NCBI GenBank assembly: GCA_002428885.1
Contig: DIYE01000047.1
Coordinates: 1-27,863 of the forward strand
Source: Alphaproteobacteria bacterium UBA6062
GTDB lineage: Bacteria; Pseudomonadota; Alphaproteobacteria; Sneathiellales; Sneathiellaceae
Length of the DNA: 27,863 nucleotides
Direction of reading: 5' to 3'
Positions 23,726 to 27,863 of this stretch are shown here, in pieces; the first letter of the stretch is position 1, and every line of letters starts with the position of its first letter. Both the position numbers and the translations under genes were made by a program. The notes below the pieces were generated by a model that saw only the letters and a program-made list of their open reading frames with translations, was not told the DNA's origin and did not search any database.

Positions 23726-25366
23726 TCAGGACTCTGTTTTGGTCTGGCTGGTTATCTTGGCCAGAATCTCCGGTGTGTCTATATCGGCAAAAATACTCGG
23801 GCTGTCAATTTCAACGCCATAGGTGACGGTTTCATTTTCTGAAATCAGCGCTTTTGCTCCCATATCACCGCTTATTTCCCGGACCTCATCTTTAAACTGG
23901 GCAGACAAAAGAGCTGGATTCCCCCGTTTTCCTTCGGTTGTCGGAACAATAATGCTTCTGCCTTCCTCTGGGTCGAAAGCCTCAATCAGGCGGTTTAGAG
24001 TGTCTGCCGTTACGAAAGGCATATCTCCAAGGCAGACAAGAATGCCGTCATAAGTGTCCTGCAAAACCCGGAAGCCCAGTTTAAGGGAGGTAGACAGGCC
24101 ATCCGTATAATCCGGGTTATCTACGCTCGGAACATCAAGATCCCAGACGGTTTTCAGGACTTCATCGGCTTCGTGTCCGGTCACCATTAGCAAATGGTCA
24201 GCGTGAGAGGCCAGGGCCTGCTCCGCTACATGGCGGACCATGGGCTTGCCGTCAACGAGAGCCAGAAGCTTGTTATCGCGGCCCATCCTGCGAGACTGAC
24301 CCGCCGCCAGCAGCAGAACAGCAATCTTCGGTTTACGCATACTTGATTTTCCTGTTTTTCCGGCCCTCGGTTGGGGCCTACTGGGAATTTCCTTGAGAAG
24401 TCCGCCTTCGCCCATTCCCATAATGTCATCGGCTGTTACGTTAAGGCCAGCCAACAGACGTTCCAAGATCCAGTCAAAACCGTTCAGCTTGGGTGAGCGA
24501 GTGCAGCCGGGCAGGCCAATGACAGTGGTCTCGTCCAGATGCCCCAGAAGGAGCAGATTTCCCGGATCCACCGGCATCCCGAAATGCTCAAGGCTACCAC
24601 CTGCCGCCAGGATGGCCGTCGGGATGATATCCCTTTGATCCGTAATGGCTGAGGCGCCGAAAATCAGGACAAGGTCACATCCTGCTTTTTTAAGATCCTT
24701 GATGGCATCGGCCAGATCCTCTTCCCGGTGGGAGACTGTCTTGCGTCTGTCAATCCGGTTTCCAAGAGCAATCAGCCTGTCTTCAAGAACCCGTTCGGAT
24801 TTACGGATGATCTTTTCCGGGGTCGCGGGAAGGGTTGTGGATATAACCCCGATCGTCTGCTTTGTGAACGGATGCACCTCAAGCATTGGAAGAGGATCGG
24901 AAGTGCAAAGACTTATCGCTTCTTCCACATGGCAGCGCTCGGCCGAAAAAGGAATAATCTTGATCGTTGCCAGCATCTGCCCATGTTCCACCTTCTCGAA
25001 ATCTCTCACGGTTGCAACGGTAATGGAAGGATCTATCCGATTGATTTTATTCAAGAGTTTCCGATTGATCCTGGCAACGCCGGATGCGTTTGAAAGAAGG
25101 TTGCTGCGGCCCGTAAAAGGCGGGCTCATCTCCGTCTGCTGCCCGGCCATTGGCGCCGCAATGGCACCGGCTGCTTCATCTTCAATGATATCTCCGTCTT
25201 CCAACACAGCAGCAAGGACCGTGGTTTGCCCGGTTGCTGCAATTGCTTCCAGTGCTTCCTGATCCAGAAGATGCCCTTTCTTTAGCAGGCCTAGAGAACC
25301 TGCTTCAACCGCATGGGCGAGGATGGCACCATCGGCACCCTTTAAGGAAAGGCGGCCAAACTTCAT
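23726..25366 (-). CDS. Molybdopterin-binding domain fused to MobA/MocA-like nucleotidyltransferase
   Basis: A 546-residue two-domain protein of molybdenum-cofactor maturation. Residues 1-335 resemble a MoeA/MoaB-like molybdopterin-binding region (DLVLIFGASAITDQRDIIPT, GMPVDPGNLLLLG, VIGLPGC). Residues 347-546 form a MobA/MocA-like transferase with the nucleotide-binding motif LLLAAGQSRRMGRDNK (351-366), VCLGDMPFV with the metal Asp, and GKRGNPAL. MocA relatives attach CMP to the cofactor for hydroxylases of the xanthine dehydrogenase family. The fusion is a recognised architecture beside xdhC genes. The start overlaps the preceding xdhC-type gene by four bases (ATGA). Cytidylyl rather than guanylyl specificity is inferred from context. 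Confidence 0.93.
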   Translation of the reverse strand: MKFGRLSLKGADGAILAHAVEAGSLGLLKKGHLLDQEALEAIAATGQTTVLAAVLEDGDIIEDEAAGAIAAPMAGQQTEMSPPFTGRSNLLSNASGVARINRKLLNKINRIDPSITVATVRDFEKVEHGQMLATIKIIPFSAERCHVEEAISLCTSDPLPMLEVHPFTKQTIGVISTTLPATPEKIIRKSERVLEDRLIALGNRIDRRKTVSHREEDLADAIKDLKKAGCDLVLIFGASAITDQRDIIPTAILAAGGSLEHFGMPVDPGNLLLLGHLDETTVIGLPGCTRSPKLNGFDWILERLLAGLNVTADDIMGMGEGGLLKEIPSRPQPRAGKTGKSSMRKPKIAVLLLAAGQSRRMGRDNKLLALVDGKPMVRHVAEQALASHADHLLMVTGHEADEVLKTVWDLDVPSVDNPDYTDGLSTSLKLGFRVLQDTYDGILVCLGDMPFVTADTLNRLIEAFDPEEGRSIIVPTTEGKRGNPALLSAQFKDEVREISGDMGAKALISENETVTYGVEIDSPSIFADIDTPEILAKITSQTKTES

Positions 25367-26052
25367 GGGAGATCCTTGCCCCGCAGGGTCGCCGTCATTT
25401 CCGCCATGATGGAGATAGCAATCTCAGCCGGCGATTGCGCACCGATATCCAGGCCGACAGGACCGTGGATCCGTTCCATGTCACCAGCAGTGAAGCCTTT
25501 CTTGTCCAGGCGTTGATGGCGCTTGGCGTTGGTCCGGTTACTACCGAGGGCTCCGATATAGAAAACATCCGTGTTCAACGCTGCTTCCAGCGCCGGATCA
25601 TCCAGTTTGGCGTCATGGGTCAGGGTGACAATGGCCGACCGGCGATCAGGTGCCAGCTCAGCCAGCGCTTCATCCGGCCAGCGGTCATCCAGATTGATAC
25701 CTGGGAAACGGAATTCCGATCCGAAACTGCGGCGCGGATCAATCACCGTCACATCATAGGCAGCGGCAGCGGCTATCGGGGCCAGCTTCTGTGCGATGTG
25801 CACCGCGCCAACTACAAACAGACGGAGCGGGGGATTGAAGATATTCAGGAAGAGAGTACCGTCTTCCGTCTCGATCTCCCGCGGTTTATCGGTATTGAGT
25901 GCCGTTCTGGCTTCATCAAGGATTGGTGTTTTGTTTTTATTTTCAAATGGATAAAGAAGATTGTTTGACCCATTTGTCAGATTTGTTGCAAGCACCACCT
26001 GCCGTTTATCCAGGCGAGCCTGTTGTAATTCCTTGAGAAGCGTTACATCCAT
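25363..26052 (-). CDS. xdhC: XdhC/CoxF-family protein, C-terminal Rossmann half
   Basis: A 229-residue protein holding the XdhC C-terminal NAD-like domain: LFVVGAVHIAQKLAPIAAAA (about 78-97), VTVIDPRRSFGSEFRFPG, TLTHDAKLDDPAL and YIGALGSNRTNAKRHQRL, ending with the usual GLDIGAQSPAEIAISIMAEM. XdhC binds molybdenum cofactor, helps its sulfuration, and inserts it into xanthine-dehydrogenase-type enzymes. Here the N-terminal XdhC domain is a separate gene just upstream (10-bp gap), as in CoxI/CoxF systems, so the two products probably act together. Its stop overlaps the start of the Mob fusion gene (ATGA). No structural hydroxylase subunits are in the window. Confidence 0.94.
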   Translation of the reverse strand: MDVTLLKELQQARLDKRQVVLATNLTNGSNNLLYPFENKNKTPILDEARTALNTDKPREIETEDGTLFLNIFNPPLRLFVVGAVHIAQKLAPIAAAAAYDVTVIDPRRSFGSEFRFPGINLDDRWPDEALAELAPDRRSAIVTLTHDAKLDDPALEAALNTDVFYIGALGSNRTNAKRHQRLDKKGFTAGDMERIHGPVGLDIGAQSPAEIAISIMAEMTATLRGKDLP

Positions 26053-26062
26053 GAGAGATTTC

Positions 26063-26401
26063 CTAGTTTAGGGCTTCGACATAGACGCGGATCTTGCCGC
26101 CGCAGGCCAAACCTACTTCCCAGGCTTCATCATTACTGACGCCGAATTCCAGTGTTTTATGGCCGCCTTCCGGCATCAGTGCGAGGGCTTCCTGTATCAC
26201 AGCCCCTTCGACGCACCCGCCGCTGACGGAGCCAACCATATTGCCGCTGTCATCAACCGCAAGCTGGCTGCCGGTCGGTCGAGGGGCGGAACCCCAAGTC
26301 TGGATAACAGTTGCAAGCGCTACCGATTTGCCGGCTTCTTTCCATTCCAGGGCGTTGGCCAGCACATCATCGCGGTCGGCCTGTTCCAGTTGTTGGTTCA
26401 T
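26063..26401 (-). CDS. xdhC: XdhC/CoxI-family protein, N-terminal domain alone
   Basis: A 112-residue protein equal to the N-terminal domain of XdhC: ALATVIQTWGSAPRPTGSQL, GSVSGGCVEGAVIQEAL with the conserved Cys in GGC, and VGLACGGKIRVYVE with the second conserved Cys. In fused XdhC these cysteines belong to the cofactor-binding region. The start overlaps the stop of the CoxE-like gene by four bases (ATGA), and the C-terminal half is encoded by the next gene, so this is a natural split and not a frameshift: both halves have complete ends and their own starts. Confidence 0.94.
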   Translation of the reverse strand: MNQQLEQADRDDVLANALEWKEAGKSVALATVIQTWGSAPRPTGSQLAVDDSGNMVGSVSGGCVEGAVIQEALALMPEGGHKTLEFGVSNDEAWEVGLACGGKIRVYVEALN

Positions 26402-27612
26402 GCGACAAATCTCCTTTGAACAGCCTGGCTCTGATCCGGGGCCGAGAGGATTTCGGCGAGATCATGCAGGCTTTGCAAATTGTGAACAGTACGGAATATA
26501 TCCACATGGGGCAAGATAGCCTTGATCCCCCGCGCTTTGGGTTCGAACCCGTCATAGCGGAGCAGGGGATTGAGCCAGATCAGTTGACGGCAGGATTTGT
26601 GAAGACGTTCCATCTGAACACCCAGATCATCAACCGTATCCCGGTCCAGGCCATCGGAAATCAACAGGGTAACGGCGCCCTGACCCAGGACGCGACGGGA
26701 CCAGTATTTGTTAAACTCGGCGATGGTCGCGCCGATGCGGGTACCGCCGGACCAGTCTTCCACGGTTTCACTGACCGCGTCCAGCGCCTCATCCACATCC
26801 CGATAGCGCATATAGCGGGTGATATTGGTCAGGCGCGTGCCGAACACAAAGGTATGAACCCGGTCCCGGTCATTGGTCAGCGCATGCATGAAATGCAGCA
26901 GCATACGGCTATACTGGCTCATGGAGCCTGAAATATCACAGAGCACAACAAGCGGCGGGTGACGTTTAGCCGGGGATTTAAAACGGAGCGGAATGGTGGC
27001 TCCGCCGGTTCGCTGGGATGCCCGAAGCGTGCGGCGCATATCCACCTTGCCGGTCCGGCGATCCGCTATCAGCCGCCGGGTTTTAACCTCTCGGATCGGC
27101 AGCTTCAGCCTAACCAGCGCTTTACGGGCTTCTTCAAGCTCCTCTACACTCATACTTTCGAAGTCTTTGGTTTGCAGGAGTTCTTTATCGGATGTGGTCA
27201 GTTCCGCATTAATCTCCACTTCCTCGCCTTGATCTTCCTGGGCACTGTCCGGCGCTTCTGAGGGCGCGAGAGCCTGGGAGAGGCGCTTGGCGATTTCATC
27301 TTCCTGACTTTGCACCTTGTCGAGATAGGTGGTCGGCAGCATCATATCCATCATCTTTTTGAGGATGTCCGGATTGCGCCAGAAGATATGAAAAGCCTGG
27401 TCAAACAGGGGCCACTGGTCATGACGGTTCACAAAGACCGCATGCAGGGTCCAGTAGAAATCATCCCGCCGCTCAATCCCCGCACATTCCACCGCCCGGA
27501 TCGCCTCGATAACCCTGCCAGGCCCCACCGGAATACCGGCACGCCGAAGGGTCCTGGCAAAATGCAGGATATTCTCGGCGAAGGTTCCGTTGTCTCTAGG
27601 CCGTATACTCAT
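26398..27612 (-). CDS. CoxE-like VWA-domain protein
   Basis: A 404-residue cytosolic protein with the DUF/CoxE architecture. An N-terminal helical region (FAENILHFARTLRRAGIPVG and RRDDFYWTLHAVFV) is followed by an acidic linker (about 105-165), a basic segment, and a C-terminal von Willebrand A domain with a MIDAS DISGS (Asp226, Ser228, Ser230), then SGGTRIG and ISDGLDRD. CoxE works with a MoxR/CoxD AAA+ ATPase to mature the active site of molybdenum hydroxylases; that ATPase gene is not visible and may lie beyond the right edge. The first codons (MSIRP) lie inside the left arm of an inverted repeat, and family-like sequence only begins at about residue 10, so the native start may have been altered. 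Only a weak AAAGG precedes the ATG. Confidence 0.93.
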   Translation of the reverse strand: MSIRPRDNGTFAENILHFARTLRRAGIPVGPGRVIEAIRAVECAGIERRDDFYWTLHAVFVNRHDQWPLFDQAFHIFWRNPDILKKMMDMMLPTTYLDKVQSQEDEIAKRLSQALAPSEAPDSAQEDQGEEVEINAELTTSDKELLQTKDFESMSVEELEEARKALVRLKLPIREVKTRRLIADRRTGKVDMRRTLRASQRTGGATIPLRFKSPAKRHPPLVVLCDISGSMSQYSRMLLHFMHALTNDRDRVHTFVFGTRLTNITRYMRYRDVDEALDAVSETVEDWSGGTRIGATIAEFNKYWSRRVLGQGAVTLLISDGLDRDTVDDLGVQMERLHKSCRQLIWLNPLLRYDGFEPKARGIKAILPHVDIFRTVHNLQSLHDLAEILSAPDQSQAVQRRFVA

Positions 27613-27863
27613 AAATACAGTACCTTTAGCGGGAAGCGATTTTCTTCACTGCCAGGAAGGAACGTGCAGGAAATGTGGTGCATTTTCAAGCTTTCCTGAC
27701 GCCGCAGAGGAGAAAATCGGTCCTGTCCGCAGGATGCAAAAACGGCTTCAGCCTGCCGCGTCACACCCCTTGGATGGGGTAACCACCCCATCCGGCAAGC
27801 TGTTCCTTGCAGCCTTTTGCCGTTTTCTGCACTAAAGATGCTGTATTTATGAGTATACGGCCT
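27598..27863. repeat. 32-bp inverted repeat flanking about 200 bp at the window edge (MITE-like or invertible segment)
   Basis: The sequence 27598-27629 reappears as its reverse complement at 27832-27863 with 30 of 32 bases matching, including an unbroken run of 23 from the outer ends. Each arm, read inward to outward, contains ATGAGTATACGGCCT. In the left arm this is the coxE-like start (27612, minus strand) and in the right arm an outward-facing ATG (27849, plus strand). The 202 bp between the arms have no convincing gene but hold a 9-bp hairpin (27772-27793). The right arm reaches the last base of the window, so its true end is unknown. Alternatives are a MITE, a phase-variable promoter, a duplicated leader or a contig-end effect. 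Confidence 0.7.
27772..27793. terminator. Perfect 9-bp hairpin inside the inverted-repeat segment
   Basis: GGATGGGGT (27772-27780) pairs with ACCCCATCC (27785-27793) around an AACC loop. No T-tract follows on either strand, so it may be structural DNA/RNA of the repeat element rather than a true Rho-independent terminator. Confidence 0.4.

Noticed and set aside
26063..26401. Possible frameshifted xdhC split into two pieces
   Set aside because: Both halves have complete domain ends, their own starts and normal operon overlaps; a natural CoxI/CoxF-type split explains it.

Overview
The window looks like chromosomal sequence from an alphaproteobacterium with balanced base composition, perhaps Rhodospirillales-, Kiloniella- or Sneathiella-like. 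The taxonomy is inferred from gene content: an NADP-dependent isocitrate dehydrogenase of the eukaryote-like homodimeric type, an ABCB/Atm1-like exporter followed by the short proteobacterial/archaeal-type phosphatidylserine decarboxylase and PssA, a DUF1289 protein, and a CoxE/split-XdhC/MobA-fusion operon. I see no rRNA, tRNA, CRISPR array, prophage or complete insertion sequence.

Layout. 1-1285 (minus): the first half of icd and a LOG-family phosphoribohydrolase. 1284-3120 (plus): a small secreted protein, a cytochrome c' and a diheme cytochrome c; its first start codon shares two bases with the divergent LOG start. 3151-7596: a catabolic cassette, with gntR-dctP-dctQ-dctM on the minus strand and a divergent 2-pyrone-4,6-dicarboxylate-hydrolase-like amidohydrolase. 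A perfect 16-bp palindrome between the divergent genes is the obvious operator. 7743-9939: a LysM protein with two Ig-like modules, a small DUF6500-like protein and an unknown minus-strand protein. 10093-13537: ABC exporter, psd and pssA (phospholipid synthesis). 13592-15001: an unrecognised periplasmic protein whose eight cysteines fall into four modules of about 112 residues.

15009-17493: a tautomerase/alpha-beta hydrolase pair, divergent from a fusion of an OmpR-type winged-helix domain to an alpha/beta hydrolase. The shared intergenic region has an 11-bp-period direct repeat upstream of a -10-like box, as expected for an OmpR/PhoB-type binding site. A strong bidirectional terminator (17494-17517) separates this from 17529-22383 (minus): padR, a membrane-fusion protein and an RND pump with an altered proton-relay signature. 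22384-22748 is non-coding, with operator-like repeats and a structured stretch. 22749-27612 (minus): an operon for maturing molybdenum hydroxylases (CoxE-like VWA protein, XdhC N- and C-terminal halves as separate genes, a molybdopterin-binding/MobA-like fusion), continuing into a SufU-like Fe-S scaffold, DUF1289 and a small membrane protein.

The most unusual structure is at the right edge. A 32-bp near-perfect inverted repeat (27598-27629 and 27832-27863) flanks about 200 bp of non-coding DNA, and its left arm contains the start codon and first five codons of the CoxE-like gene. It could be a MITE, an invertible promoter segment, duplicated divergent leaders or an assembly effect; the window ends exactly in the right arm, so these cannot be told apart here.
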